Source: Oscillospiraceae bacterium (GTDB lineage Bacteria > Bacillota > Clostridia > Oscillospirales > Acutalibacteraceae). Taken from it: DNA of 64,000 bases. Positions 1-8,666 of this stretch are shown one piece after another (within the stretch, counting starts at the first letter, position 1; each line of letters opens with the position of its first letter). The notes under the pieces are model-generated. The model searched no databases. It had not been told where the DNA came from and worked only from the letters and a program-made list of their open reading frames with translations. The stretch spans positions 78,326-142,325 of the forward strand of contig SVOL01000003.1 in assembly GCA_015066395.1 (NCBI GenBank). The letters are read 5' to 3'. The translations under genes and the position numbers were made by a program.

Positions 1-261
1 CATTTGAGCGAACTTTACACAGCAATTTTATCTTTGGAAACTGCCGAAGAGTGCGACAAATTTTTTGAAGACATCTGCACCATTCAGGAGTTAGAGGCTA
101 TGTCCCAGCGTTTGCAGGTGGCTAAAATGTTGAAAGCGGGTCTCAGCTACTCCGAGGTCAACAAACAGACCGGTGCCAGCACCGCAACCATCTGCCGTGT
201 CGGCAAATGCATCAACTACGGCAACGGCGGTTATGAAATGGTCATCGACCGCATTAAATAA
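1..261 (+). CDS. yerC: TrpR-like regulator, YerC/HisR family (5' partial)
   Basis: Small DNA-binding protein of the TrpR/YerC family. The C-terminal half carries the family's helix-turn-helix (GASTATICRVGKCINYG) followed by the usual YEMVIDRIK end. The reading frame is open to the first base of the window. A TTG at position 4 is possible, but family members have roughly a dozen more N-terminal residues, so the true start probably lies outside. It ends 20 bp before hisZ and appears to be the first gene seen of the his operon. In Firmicutes this family includes HisR, a regulator of histidine genes; that role here is inferred from position. Confidence 0.85.
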   Translation, partial: HLSELYTAILSLETAEECDKFFEDICTIQELEAMSQRLQVAKMLKAGLSYSEVNKQTGASTATICRVGKCINYGNGGYEMVIDRIK

Positions 262-281
262 GAGGTTTTAAGGAGTACGTT

Positions 282-1388
282 ATGTTTAACGATGCTATTT
301 TAAAAAGCGAAGAAAAGGCGGTCTTCGCCCTTCGCTCAATATATACACGTTTCGGCTATTCCCGATTTAAAATGAACAAATTTGAGGAATACGACCTTTA
401 TTCGAAAATGAAGGACTCGCTGATTTCGGACGGCGTCATCACCTTCACCGATACAAACGGCAAGCTATTGGCTTTGAAGCCCGACGTTACGCTGTCGATA
501 ATCAAAAACTCGACCGACAAAAAGGGTGTTGTGCAAAAGCTGTACTATGACGAGAGTGTCTACCGTGTTTCGGGCAGTTCCAAAACATTCAAAGAGATCA
601 CCCAGACGGGTTTGGAGGTTTTGGGTGATATTTCGCTTTATGACGTTTCGGAGGTTCTTATCTTAGCGTTGAAGAGTCTCGAGACCATAAGCGAGGATTT
701 TATTCTCGATATCGCTCACGCTTCGCTTTTTTGTGAGTTGCTTCGCGTTTGCGAGCTGTCCGATACGACCCATTTGCAGGTCATCGAGGCTATCAAGCGT
801 AAGTCGCGTGACGCCGTTTACTCGCTCCAAAAATCGGGTGAGATCTCGGAATCTGCCGCAGACATCACGACAAAGCTTATTGCCAATTACAAGGATCTCA
901 AAGCTCTGAACGCCGCTTTCTGCGATATAAAGGACGACAAGGTTCAAGCCGCTTTAGCAGAAATGTTGGAGCTTGTAAAGATTGCTTCCGAGTTAGGCTT
1001 TTCCGACAAGCTCAATATCGACTTTTCCATCGTCAACGCATCGGGCTACTACAGCGGAGTTGTGTTCAAGGGATATATAAAAGGTATCCCCACAGAGGTT
1101 CTGTCCGGTGGACGTTATGACAAGCTGATGAAAAAAATGGGCAAATCATCGGGTGCTGTAGGCTTTGCGGTATACCTCGACAGTCTGCAGGGTCTTAGTG
1201 CCGCACAGTCGGATTACGACTATGATTTTGTACTGTTGACCGATGACGGTTGCGATCCTTGTGACGTTTTAGAGCAGGTCGAAACTTTATCGTCAAACGG
1301 TAGCAGCGTGGCGGTGTTCCGCAACATTCCCGAGGGTGTTCGCTACCGCAACATTATCAAAATGACCGCTAACGGATTGGAGGCTTAA
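282..1388 (+). CDS. hisZ: ATP phosphoribosyltransferase regulatory subunit HisZ
   Basis: Regulatory subunit of the first histidine-biosynthesis enzyme. It is a histidyl-tRNA synthetase paralogue that lost aminoacylation and assembles with short-form HisG to give activity and histidine feedback. The 368 residues show the class II synthetase-like core (LKPDVTLSI near residue 65, LSGGRYDKLM near 275) but no anticodon-binding domain. The start has a strong AAGGAG Shine-Dalgarno. It ends 4 bp before hisG, which is itself the short form that needs HisZ, so the two calls support each other. Confidence 0.95.
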   Translation: MFNDAILKSEEKAVFALRSIYTRFGYSRFKMNKFEEYDLYSKMKDSLISDGVITFTDTNGKLLALKPDVTLSIIKNSTDKKGVVQKLYYDESVYRVSGSSKTFKEITQTGLEVLGDISLYDVSEVLILALKSLETISEDFILDIAHASLFCELLRVCELSDTTHLQVIEAIKRKSRDAVYSLQKSGEISESAADITTKLIANYKDLKALNAAFCDIKDDKVQAALAEMLELVKIASELGFSDKLNIDFSIVNASGYYSGVVFKGYIKGIPTEVLSGGRYDKLMKKMGKSSGAVGFAVYLDSLQGLSAAQSDYDYDFVLLTDDGCDPCDVLEQVETLSSNGSSVAVFRNIPEGVRYRNIIKMTANGLEA

Positions 1389-1392
1389 AATA

Positions 1393-2031
1393 ATGGAATT
1401 TTTAAACATTGCCCTGCCAAAAGGCCGTTTGGGTGAAAAGGTCTATGATATGTTCGAGCGTTCGGGGTTCCCCTGCCCTTCAATAAAGGAACCCAACCGC
1501 AAGCTGATTTTTGAAAACGGCGAAGTCGGAGTTCGCTACTTCTGGGTAAAGCCGTCGGACGTTGCCATTTATGTCGAACGCGGTGCCGCCGACATCGGCG
1601 TTGCAGGCAAGGATATTTTACTCGAATACGAACCCGACATTTATGAGCTTTTGGACCTCGACTTAGGCAAATGCGTTATGGCCGTTGCCGCAAAGGTCGA
1701 CTTCAGAGACGACCAGTCCAAGACCTTGAGAGTGGCAACTAAATTCTCAAATATAGCAAAAAAATACTACTCCGAAAAATGCCGCGATATCGATATTATC
1801 CACCTCAACGGTTCAATCGAGATCGCTCCGATTTTGGGACTTTCCGATGTTATAGTCGATATCGTTGAAACGGGCAAGACATTAAAAGAAAACGATCTTG
1901 AATCCAAGGAGACGATAGTTCCCATCAGCGCTCGTCTTATTTCAAACAAGACCGCGTACAAATTCAAACAATCGAAGATCGATTCAATTACCGCCGCGTT
2001 AGCAGAACTTGTGAGGGCAAAAAATGATTGA
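1393..2031 (+). CDS. hisG: ATP phosphoribosyltransferase catalytic subunit, short form
   Basis: Joins ATP and PRPP to phosphoribosyl-ATP, the committed step of histidine synthesis. At 212 residues it is the short HisG type lacking the C-terminal ACT-like regulatory domain, so it depends on the adjacent HisZ. Visible motifs are the N-terminal ALPKGRLGEKVY, the DIGVAGKDIL segment and the PRPP-binding loop DIVETGKTLKEN near residue 155. The stop overlaps the hisD start by 8 bp, suggesting translational coupling. Confidence 0.97.
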   Translation: MEFLNIALPKGRLGEKVYDMFERSGFPCPSIKEPNRKLIFENGEVGVRYFWVKPSDVAIYVERGAADIGVAGKDILLEYEPDIYELLDLDLGKCVMAVAAKVDFRDDQSKTLRVATKFSNIAKKYYSEKCRDIDIIHLNGSIEIAPILGLSDVIVDIVETGKTLKENDLESKETIVPISARLISNKTAYKFKQSKIDSITAALAELVRAKND

Positions 2032-3301
2032 GATTTTGAAATTTTCCGAGGTAACAAAAGACGAGATCTTCTCGCGGGTTGCCGAAAAAATCGATGTCTC
2101 GGACATCGTTCGTGATATTATAGAAAACGTAAAACAAAACGGCGACAAAGCCGTACTCGAATACTGCAAAAAGTTCGACAAAGCCAACCTTTCATCTTTA
2201 GAGGTCACGGCCGAGGAAATCGACGAAGCCGTTACTTTGGTCGAACCGAAGTTTTTAAAAATACTCGAAACTGCCGCAGAGAATATCCGCGAATTTCACT
2301 CGCGTCAGGTTCGCGAAGGCTTTAAAATTGAAAAAGACGGCATTGTCACAGGTCAGAAGATCACACCTATTGAAAAGGTCGGTCTTTATGTTCCCGGCGG
2401 TACTGCCGCCTATCCGTCGACCGTTTTGATGGACTCTATCCCTGCCAAGATCGCAGGTGTCAAGGAGATGTGCATCGTCACTCCGCCAAATAAGGACGGC
2501 AAAATAAATCCCGTTATCCTTGCCGCCGCAAAGATTGCAGGTGTTGACCGCATTTTTAAGGTCGGTGGCGCTCAGGCCGTTGCCGCTTTAAGCTACGGCA
2601 CCGAGTCTATCCCTAAAGTCGACAAGATAGTCGGTCCGGGTAACGCCTTTGTTGCCGAAGCAAAACGCCAGGTTTTCGGTATGGTAGCTATCGATATGAT
2701 CGCAGGACCGAGCGAGATACTTGTCATTGCCGATTCCAAAAGCAACCCCAGACACGTCGCCGCCGACCTTTTGTCTCAAGCCGAGCACGACCGAAACGCC
2801 AGCGCGGTTTTGATCACCGACAGCGAGGAGTTTGCGAGATTAGTCAGCGAGTCGTTGGAAGAGCAGATCCCACAGCTCGAACGTGCTGAAATTGCCCGCG
2901 AATCCATCGATAAAAACGGCAAGATCATCGTCACCAACGATATTTTAGGCGCAATAGAGGTCTCAAACGAGATCGCTCCCGAGCACCTGGAACTTCAGCT
3001 TGACGATCCGTTTAAATATCTCGATGCCGTAAAGAACGCCGGCAGTATTTTTATGGGACGTTTCTGTCCCGAAGCTTTGGGTGACTATTACGCCGGTCCT
3101 AATCACACATTACCTACAAGCGGCACCGCAAAATTCTCCAGCCCCTTGTCGGTCGATGATTTTACCAAAAAGACCCAGTTCACATACTACACCGAAGATG
3201 CACTCAAAGAGGTTGCCGACGATGTCGCCTTTTTTGCAAAAAAAGAAGGCCTTACCGCTCACGCAAAGAGTGCAGTTATCAGATTTGAGGATGAAAAATG
3301 A
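2024..3301 (+). CDS. hisD: Histidinol dehydrogenase
   Basis: Catalyses the last two steps of the pathway, oxidising L-histidinol to histidine with two NAD+. The 425 residues are full length. Family landmarks are YVPGGTAAYPSTVLM, the NAD-binding GPGNAFVAEAKRQVFG, AIDMIAGPSEILV and SQAEHDRNA, which holds the zinc-binding Gln/His. NHTLPTSGTAKFSSPLSV follows near the C-terminus. Its start lies inside hisG and its TGA overlaps the hisC ATG (ATGA). Confidence 0.97.
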   Translation: MIEILKFSEVTKDEIFSRVAEKIDVSDIVRDIIENVKQNGDKAVLEYCKKFDKANLSSLEVTAEEIDEAVTLVEPKFLKILETAAENIREFHSRQVREGFKIEKDGIVTGQKITPIEKVGLYVPGGTAAYPSTVLMDSIPAKIAGVKEMCIVTPPNKDGKINPVILAAAKIAGVDRIFKVGGAQAVAALSYGTESIPKVDKIVGPGNAFVAEAKRQVFGMVAIDMIAGPSEILVIADSKSNPRHVAADLLSQAEHDRNASAVLITDSEEFARLVSESLEEQIPQLERAEIARESIDKNGKIIVTNDILGAIEVSNEIAPEHLELQLDDPFKYLDAVKNAGSIFMGRFCPEALGDYYAGPNHTLPTSGTAKFSSPLSVDDFTKKTQFTYYTEDALKEVADDVAFFAKKEGLTAHAKSAVIRFEDEK

Positions 3302-4371
3302 GTAGATTCAAATGCTCCGAGTTTTCTAATTTAAAGGAGTACGTTCCGGGTGAACAGCCGCGGGACAAGCAATACATAAAACTCAACACAAACGAATCGC
3401 CTTATCCGCCGTCACCCGCCACCATTCAGGCAGTTGATAGCGGCGAGGTCGCCGATCTTTGTCTTTACTCAGACCCCGAATGCAAAAAACTAAAGCAGGC
3501 TATCGCCAAAACTTACGGAGTGAAGCCTAAAAATGTATTCGTATCCAACGGTTCGGACGAGATTCTAAACTTTGCTTTTATGCTCTATGGCAAGGCCTCG
3601 GGTGCTGTGTTCGCTGACATTACCTACGGCTTTTACAAGGTCTTCGCCCAGCTTTACGGGATCGATTACTCGATAAAACCGCTGAACTCCGATTTCACTA
3701 TAAACGTCGACGATTACAAATCTACGGGTAGATTCACGGTTCTTGCAAACCCCAACGCTCCGACCGGCATTGCATTACCTCTCAAAAAAATCGAAGAGAT
3801 CGTTGCATCAAATCCCGACACGGTGGTGCTTATCGACGAGGCTTACGTCGATTTCGGTGCTGAATCGGCTCGCGGATTGATAAGTAAGTATAAAAACCTT
3901 ATTGTATGTATGACCTATTCAAAATCCCGCAGTATGGCAGGTGCAAGACTGGGCTTCTGCTTCGCCGACGAGGAATTGATAAAGGATCTCGAGCTTATCA
4001 GATACTCGACAAATCCTTACAACATCAACCGCTTGACCCAGGTCGCAGGTACCGCCGCAATGGCGGACAACGACTACTATATGCAAAACTGCGAAAGAAT
4101 AATTGAAACGAGAAAATTCACAACAGAAGAGTTGACGGCTTTAGGGTTCGATGTTTTGGAATCAAAAGCAAACTTCGTCTTCACAAAGCATCCTGAACTC
4201 TCGGGCAAAGACTTTTATTTAGAACTTAAATCCAAAGGTGTGCTTGTCCGCCACTTTGAGACCGAGCGGATCGCCGATTTCAACCGAATTACTATAGGTT
4301 CTATGGAAGAAATGACCGAATTTATAAAGATCACCCGCGAAATTTTAAAGGAAAAGGGACTTTTAAAATGA
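3298..4371 (+). CDS. hisC: Histidinol-phosphate aminotransferase
   Basis: PLP-dependent fold-type I aminotransferase converting imidazole-acetol phosphate and glutamate to histidinol phosphate. The 357 residues carry NPNAPTG, the pyridine-nitrogen Asp in VVLIDEAYVDF and the Schiff-base lysine in MTYSKSRSMAGARLGF. Start and stop both overlap neighbours by the ATGA arrangement. No histidinol-phosphate phosphatase follows, so that step must be encoded elsewhere. Confidence 0.96.
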   Translation: MSRFKCSEFSNLKEYVPGEQPRDKQYIKLNTNESPYPPSPATIQAVDSGEVADLCLYSDPECKKLKQAIAKTYGVKPKNVFVSNGSDEILNFAFMLYGKASGAVFADITYGFYKVFAQLYGIDYSIKPLNSDFTINVDDYKSTGRFTVLANPNAPTGIALPLKKIEEIVASNPDTVVLIDEAYVDFGAESARGLISKYKNLIVCMTYSKSRSMAGARLGFCFADEELIKDLELIRYSTNPYNINRLTQVAGTAAMADNDYYMQNCERIIETRKFTTEELTALGFDVLESKANFVFTKHPELSGKDFYLELKSKGVLVRHFETERIADFNRITIGSMEEMTEFIKITREILKEKGLLK

Positions 4372-4955
4372 GAATTGCTGAAATTAACAGAAAAACCGCC
4401 GAGACCGATATTTATTTGAAATTAAACCTTGACGGCAAAGGAACTTCGACTGTTGTCACGGGCTGTGGCTTTTTGGACCACATGCTGACCCTCTTTGCCA
4501 AGCACGGCCGATTTGACTTAGAAGTAAAATGCAAAGGTGACACAGAGGTCGACTATCACCACACCGTTGAGGATATCGCCATTTGTTTAGGAGATGCCTT
4601 TAAAAAGGCTCTCGGCGACTGCCGCGGAATCACCCGTTACGGCAGTTTTTGCCTGCCGATGGATGAGGCACTCATCTTGACTGCTGTCGATATTTCGGGC
4701 AGAAGCTATCTGCGTTTTAACTTAGAAATCCCGCGTGCCAAGGTCGGCGATTTTGACACAGAGCTCGTGCTCGAGTTTTTTGAAGCCTTTGTCCGTCACG
4801 CTGATGTGACACTCCACGTTCGCCAGTTAGACGGTGTCAATTCTCACCACATTATCGAAGGAACCTTCAAATCGTTCGCAAGGACTATGAAGGCGGCCGT
4901 TGCTATCGACGAATCAGCCAAGCAAGAGATTCCGTCGACCAAAGGGGTACTTTAA
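4368..4955 (+). CDS. hisB: Imidazoleglycerol-phosphate dehydratase
   Basis: Dehydrates imidazoleglycerol phosphate to imidazole-acetol phosphate. It is the monofunctional 195-residue form without a phosphatase domain. Two duplicated Mn-binding motifs are visible: GFLDHMLTLFAKH with DYHHTVEDIAI in the first half and VRHADVTLHV with NSHHIIEGTFKSFAR in the second. The internal duplication and His/Glu ligands are the family signature. hisH starts on the next base after the stop. Confidence 0.97.
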   Translation: MRIAEINRKTAETDIYLKLNLDGKGTSTVVTGCGFLDHMLTLFAKHGRFDLEVKCKGDTEVDYHHTVEDIAICLGDAFKKALGDCRGITRYGSFCLPMDEALILTAVDISGRSYLRFNLEIPRAKVGDFDTELVLEFFEAFVRHADVTLHVRQLDGVNSHHIIEGTFKSFARTMKAAVAIDESAKQEIPSTKGVL

Positions 4956-5573
4956 ATGACCGTTATTATTGATTACGGCGTCGGAAACCTCTTTTCTCTG
5001 ACCTGTTCATTCAAAAAGATCGGTGCCGATGTCATTGTTTCCAGCGACCCCGAAGTTATAAAAAGCGCCGATTGGCTGATACTTCCCGGTGTCGGTGCTT
5101 TCAAGGATGCCGCCGAAAAATTAAGACGTTCGGGACTGGACAGGATCTTGATCGAAAAGGCACGGTCCGGTTGCCCGGTTTTAGGTATTTGCCTCGGTAT
5201 GCAGCTTTTATTCGAACGCAGTTTTGAATACGGCGAGCACCGCGGATTGGGACTGTTAAAGGGTGACATCGTGCCCTTTAAAGGTGCCATCGACGAATCA
5301 CTGAAAATTCCGCACATAGGGTGGAATTCGCTCGAAAAACGCGACGACTGTCCGTTGTTTAAACACATAAAAGACGGTGATTTTGTTTATTTCGTGCATT
5401 CGTTCTTTGCCGATTTTGACACTCCGTCCAGAGCAGCATGGAGTGATTACGGCATTCCTTTCACCGCCGCAGTTTGGGACGGCAACATCTTCGGATGCCA
5501 GTTCCATCCCGAAAAAAGCGGCGATGTGGGGCTTAATATTTTACGCGCATTTATTGAGATTGGAGAAAACTGA
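4956..5573 (+). CDS. hisH: Imidazole glycerol phosphate synthase, glutaminase subunit
   Basis: Class I glutamine amidotransferase that makes ammonia for HisF. The 205 residues hold the nucleophile Cys in LGICLGMQLLF near residue 80 and the His-Glu pair in CQFHPEKSG near residue 183; the oxyanion segment LPGVGAF is also present. Its TGA overlaps the hisA ATG by one base. HisH and HisF form a heterodimer, and both are present intact in this operon. Confidence 0.97.
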   Translation: MTVIIDYGVGNLFSLTCSFKKIGADVIVSSDPEVIKSADWLILPGVGAFKDAAEKLRRSGLDRILIEKARSGCPVLGICLGMQLLFERSFEYGEHRGLGLLKGDIVPFKGAIDESLKIPHIGWNSLEKRDDCPLFKHIKDGDFVYFVHSFFADFDTPSRAAWSDYGIPFTAAVWDGNIFGCQFHPEKSGDVGLNILRAFIEIGEN

Positions 5574-6286
5574 TGCTCATTTTACCCGCAATAGATTTGG
5601 TAAACGGCTGTGCCGTCCGTCTTTTTAAGGGCGATTATGATAATATGACCGTTTACAGCAACAACCCCGTAGAGGTTGCATTAAAATTTAAAGAGGCCGG
5701 TGCAGAGTTTATTCACCTTGTAGATCTTGAAGGTGCCAGAGACGGCGATACTCCCAACATAAAGGTGGTTGAAGACATCGTCAAGACCACCTGTATTCCT
5801 GTTGAGATCGGCGGCGGTATCCGTTCTACAGAAGTCATTGACCGCTACCTGTCGATAGGTGTCAACCGCATTATTTTAGGCACGGCGGCTGTAACAGACG
5901 AGGAATTGCTCAAAACCGCCGTCGGAAAATACGGCGATATGATAGCCGTAGGGGTTGATGTCAAGGACGGTTTTGTGGCGATAAAGGGCTGGCTCGAAAA
6001 ATCACAGTACACACTCGAAGCCTTTTTTGAAAAACTATCCGCATTAAAAGTTAACACCGTTATTTGCACCGATATTTCCAAAGACGGCGCGATGCAAGGA
6101 ACCAACCGCGAAATGTACCGTCTTTTGAGTAGGAAATTTAATATGAATATTGTAGCCTCGGGCGGAGTTTCCAGCCTTGATGATATAAAGGCACTGAAAG
6201 AAATGGGACTCTACGGCGCGATATTGGGCAAGGCCTATTACGTTGGTGCAGTTGACCTCAAAAAAGCGATCGAGGTGGCAAAATGA
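5573..6286 (+). CDS. hisA: ProFAR isomerase HisA
   Basis: A (beta/alpha)8 barrel that opens the aminoaldose ring of ProFAR to PRFAR (Amadori rearrangement). The catalytic Asp pair is visible in PAIDLVNGCAVRL (Asp8) and VGVDVKDGFVA (near residue 125). The half-barrel phosphate sites are EIGGGIRS and VASGGVSS. It is 237 residues, the usual length. The stop overlaps hisF by ATGA. Confidence 0.96.
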   Translation: MLILPAIDLVNGCAVRLFKGDYDNMTVYSNNPVEVALKFKEAGAEFIHLVDLEGARDGDTPNIKVVEDIVKTTCIPVEIGGGIRSTEVIDRYLSIGVNRIILGTAAVTDEELLKTAVGKYGDMIAVGVDVKDGFVAIKGWLEKSQYTLEAFFEKLSALKVNTVICTDISKDGAMQGTNREMYRLLSRKFNMNIVASGGVSSLDDIKALKEMGLYGAILGKAYYVGAVDLKKAIEVAK

Positions 6287-7041
6287 TAACAAAAAGAATC
6301 ATACCCTGCCTTGATGTCAAGAACGGACGCGTTGTTAAAGGCACGAATTTCCAAGGATTGTCCGATGTTTCATCACCCATCGAATTGGCGAAGTACTACA
6401 GTGATGTGGGCGCCGATGAACTGGTCTTCTACGACATCACCGCTTCAGCCGAAGGCAGAGCGTTGTTCACCGACATATTAAAAGAGGTTGCATCGAATGT
6501 GTTTATCCCACTTACCGTCGGCGGCGGAATCAACACGGTCGAGGATTTTGACCGAGTGTTGAAATGCGGCGCCGATAAGGTAAGCGTCAACTCGGGAGCT
6601 ATAAAAAATCCCAACCTCGTACGCGAAGCGGCTCAAATTTACGGCGATCAATGTGTCGTTCTGTCGGTCGATATCAAGCGTGTCGGCGGCGAATTCAGAG
6701 TGTTTGCAAAGGGCGGACGCGAGGATACAGGGTTAGAGGCCATTGGTTGGATCAAACGCTGTGTCGAAATGGGTGCAGGTGAAGTTGTTGTGAACTCTAT
6801 AGACACCGACGGCGTTAAAAAAGGCTTTGACATAGAAATGCTAAAAGCAGTAAGAGCAGCAGTTAATGTTCCCGTTATCGCCTCAGGCGGTGCAGGAAAC
6901 GCCGAGCACTTCCAAGAGCTTTTTACAAAGATACCCGATATGGACGCGGGACTGGCGGCATCTATTTTCCACTTCGGCGAAGTTGCGATCCCCGATCTCA
7001 AAGCACTTTTAAAATCAAACGGAATAATTGTGAGGTTATAA
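6283..7041 (+). CDS. hisF: Imidazole glycerol phosphate synthase, cyclase subunit
   Basis: Cyclase that uses ammonia from HisH to form IGP and AICAR from PRFAR. It is a 252-residue (beta/alpha)8 barrel paralogous to HisA. The catalytic aspartates are in IPCLDVKNGRVVKG (Asp11) and LSVDIKRVGG (near residue 130), with phosphate loops TVGGGIN and ASGGAGN. hisIE starts 2 bp after its stop. Confidence 0.97.
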   Translation: MITKRIIPCLDVKNGRVVKGTNFQGLSDVSSPIELAKYYSDVGADELVFYDITASAEGRALFTDILKEVASNVFIPLTVGGGINTVEDFDRVLKCGADKVSVNSGAIKNPNLVREAAQIYGDQCVVLSVDIKRVGGEFRVFAKGGREDTGLEAIGWIKRCVEMGAGEVVVNSIDTDGVKKGFDIEMLKAVRAAVNVPVIASGGAGNAEHFQELFTKIPDMDAGLAASIFHFGEVAIPDLKALLKSNGIIVRL

Positions 7042-7043
7042 AA

Positions 7044-7697
7044 ATGATAAATTTTGATATCGATAAACTGAGATTTAACAGCCGCGGACTGATCCCGGCA
7101 GTTGTAGTCGACTCTATTACCAAAAAGGTCTTGACCGTTGCTTATATGAACCGAGAAAGCCTTGAAATTTCCATTGAAAAGGAACTCACCTGCTTCTACA
7201 GCCGTTCGAGACAAAAACTTTGGCTCAAAGGCGAGACCAGCGGCAACTATCAGCACATCGTCTCAATCACCGCCGACTGCGATTACGACGCATTGACTAT
7301 AGTTGTTGAAAAGGATGGTCCTGCCTGCCACAAGGGTACTGATTCCTGCTTCACCCACAATCTGTTCCAGAGTGACAGCCGACAAGAGTTTACCATAGAA
7401 GGTCTTTACGATCTTTTAAAGGGCCGCAAAGAGCAGATGCCCGAGGGCTCTTACACTACTTACCTTTTCCAGAAAGGACTCGATAAGATCCTTAAAAAGG
7501 TCGGCGAAGAGTGTACCGAGGTTATCATCGCCGCTAAGGCCGACGATAAAAAGGAGACCGTTTATGAGATCGCCGATCTGATGTACCACGTTATGGTGCT
7601 GATGAACCAGATGGGCATCACGGTCGAGGATGTACACCGTGAGATTGCCTCGCGCAACATCATCGACCACAAAGTAAAGCAGGAAAAAATGACCTGA
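7044..7697 (+). CDS. hisI: Bifunctional PR-AMP cyclohydrolase / PR-ATP pyrophosphatase
   Basis: Fusion of HisI (about residues 1-110) and HisE (about 115-217), which catalyse steps 3 and 2 of the pathway. The HisI part shows the metal site DCDYDALTIVV followed by GPACHKGTDSCF. The HisE part shows the all-alpha MazG-like signature KKVGEECTEVIIAAK and ETVYEIADLMYHVMVLM. It is the last gene of the his operon and is followed within 10 bp by a terminator shared with trxB. Confidence 0.96.
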   Translation: MINFDIDKLRFNSRGLIPAVVVDSITKKVLTVAYMNRESLEISIEKELTCFYSRSRQKLWLKGETSGNYQHIVSITADCDYDALTIVVEKDGPACHKGTDSCFTHNLFQSDSRQEFTIEGLYDLLKGRKEQMPEGSYTTYLFQKGLDKILKKVGEECTEVIIAAKADDKKETVYEIADLMYHVMVLMNQMGITVEDVHREIASRNIIDHKVKQEKMT

Positions 7698-7704
7698 TAA
7701 AAGC

Positions 7705-7733
7705 AAAAAGACACCCTCGCGGGTGTCTTTTCT
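7705..7733. terminator. Bidirectional terminator between hisIE and trxB
   Basis: Perfect hairpin with arms AAAAGACACCC and GGGTGTCTTTT around a TCGC loop, with T-runs on both strands. It ends the his operon on the plus strand and the nrdD-trxB unit on the minus strand. Confidence 0.93.
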
Positions 7734-7736
7734 TAT

Positions 7737-8648
7737 TTACATTCCGTCAACCAATCTGCAGGCCGAAAGTGCGGCGATAGCACCGTCGGACACGGCGGTT
7801 GCAACCTGGCGGATGGTCTTTGTGCGGCAATCACCTGCTGTAAAAATTCCCTCTTTTGCATTCTGAGGTACACAATCTTCACCGCTTACAATATAGCCGT
7901 ACTCATTGAGTGCCACATTGTCCGAAAACGGCTCATTTTCGGGACATTGACCGATAGCCACAAACACACCATCGACCTCTAAATCGGTATCAACGCCGTC
8001 TTTTGTTATCTTAATGCCCTTAAAAGTGTCGCCGTCCGAGAGTATCTCCTTGACGGTACTCGAAAGAATTATATTTATATTTTTTCTTTCGGCAATGTCG
8101 CTCTGCAAACGGGTCTCGCCCGTAAGGAAGTCGAGATTTTGCACAATCGTCACCTTTTCGCAAAGGTCCGAAAGCATCACAGCCTCCTGCAGTGCAGTAT
8201 TTCCGCCGCCGACAATGGCAACCTTTTTGCCACGGTAAAACGCACCGTCGCAAACGGCACAGTAGGATATTCCCTCACCGATAAAATCATTTTCACGGTC
8301 AAGTCCTAACTGTCTGTGCTTTGAACCCGTGGCGATTATCACGGTCTTAGCCTTATACTCCGCGAACTCACCCTTAACGGTGAAATCACCCGTTTCGCCG
8401 GTGATCGAAAGCGCCGTATCAAGTTCAATATCGGCACCCTGCTCCAACACCTGCTCGACCAGTTTATCAGCCAATTCGGTGCCGCTAAGCACCTTGAAGC
8501 AAGGGTAGTTCTCCACCCTCGGGGAATGGGTTATCTGTCCCCCGAAGGTCAGTTTTTCAAGAACCAACACCTTTTTCTCGGCTCTGCGAGCGTATAAAGC
8601 GGCGGTAAGACCTGCAGGACCCGCTCCTATTACTATAATATCGTACAT
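7737..8648 (-). CDS. trxB: Thioredoxin-disulfide reductase
   Basis: NADPH-dependent flavoprotein that reduces thioredoxin-like proteins. The 303 residues show the FAD-binding GAGPAGLTAA at the N-terminus, the redox pair CAVC at residues 130-133 and the NADPH-binding GGGNTALQEA near 147. It starts 18 bp after nrdD with the same orientation, so the two are probably cotranscribed. NrdD ends in a redoxin domain with a CPNC motif, which makes that domain a likely partner for this reductase. Confidence 0.95.
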   Translation of the reverse strand: MYDIIVIGAGPAGLTAALYARRAEKKVLVLEKLTFGGQITHSPRVENYPCFKVLSGTELADKLVEQVLEQGADIELDTALSITGETGDFTVKGEFAEYKAKTVIIATGSKHRQLGLDRENDFIGEGISYCAVCDGAFYRGKKVAIVGGGNTALQEAVMLSDLCEKVTIVQNLDFLTGETRLQSDIAERKNINIILSSTVKEILSDGDTFKGIKITKDGVDTDLEVDGVFVAIGQCPENEPFSDNVALNEYGYIVSGEDCVPQNAKEGIFTAGDCRTKTIRQVATAVSDGAIAALSACRLVDGM

Positions 8649-8666
8649 CTTTTTATTCCCTACCGT

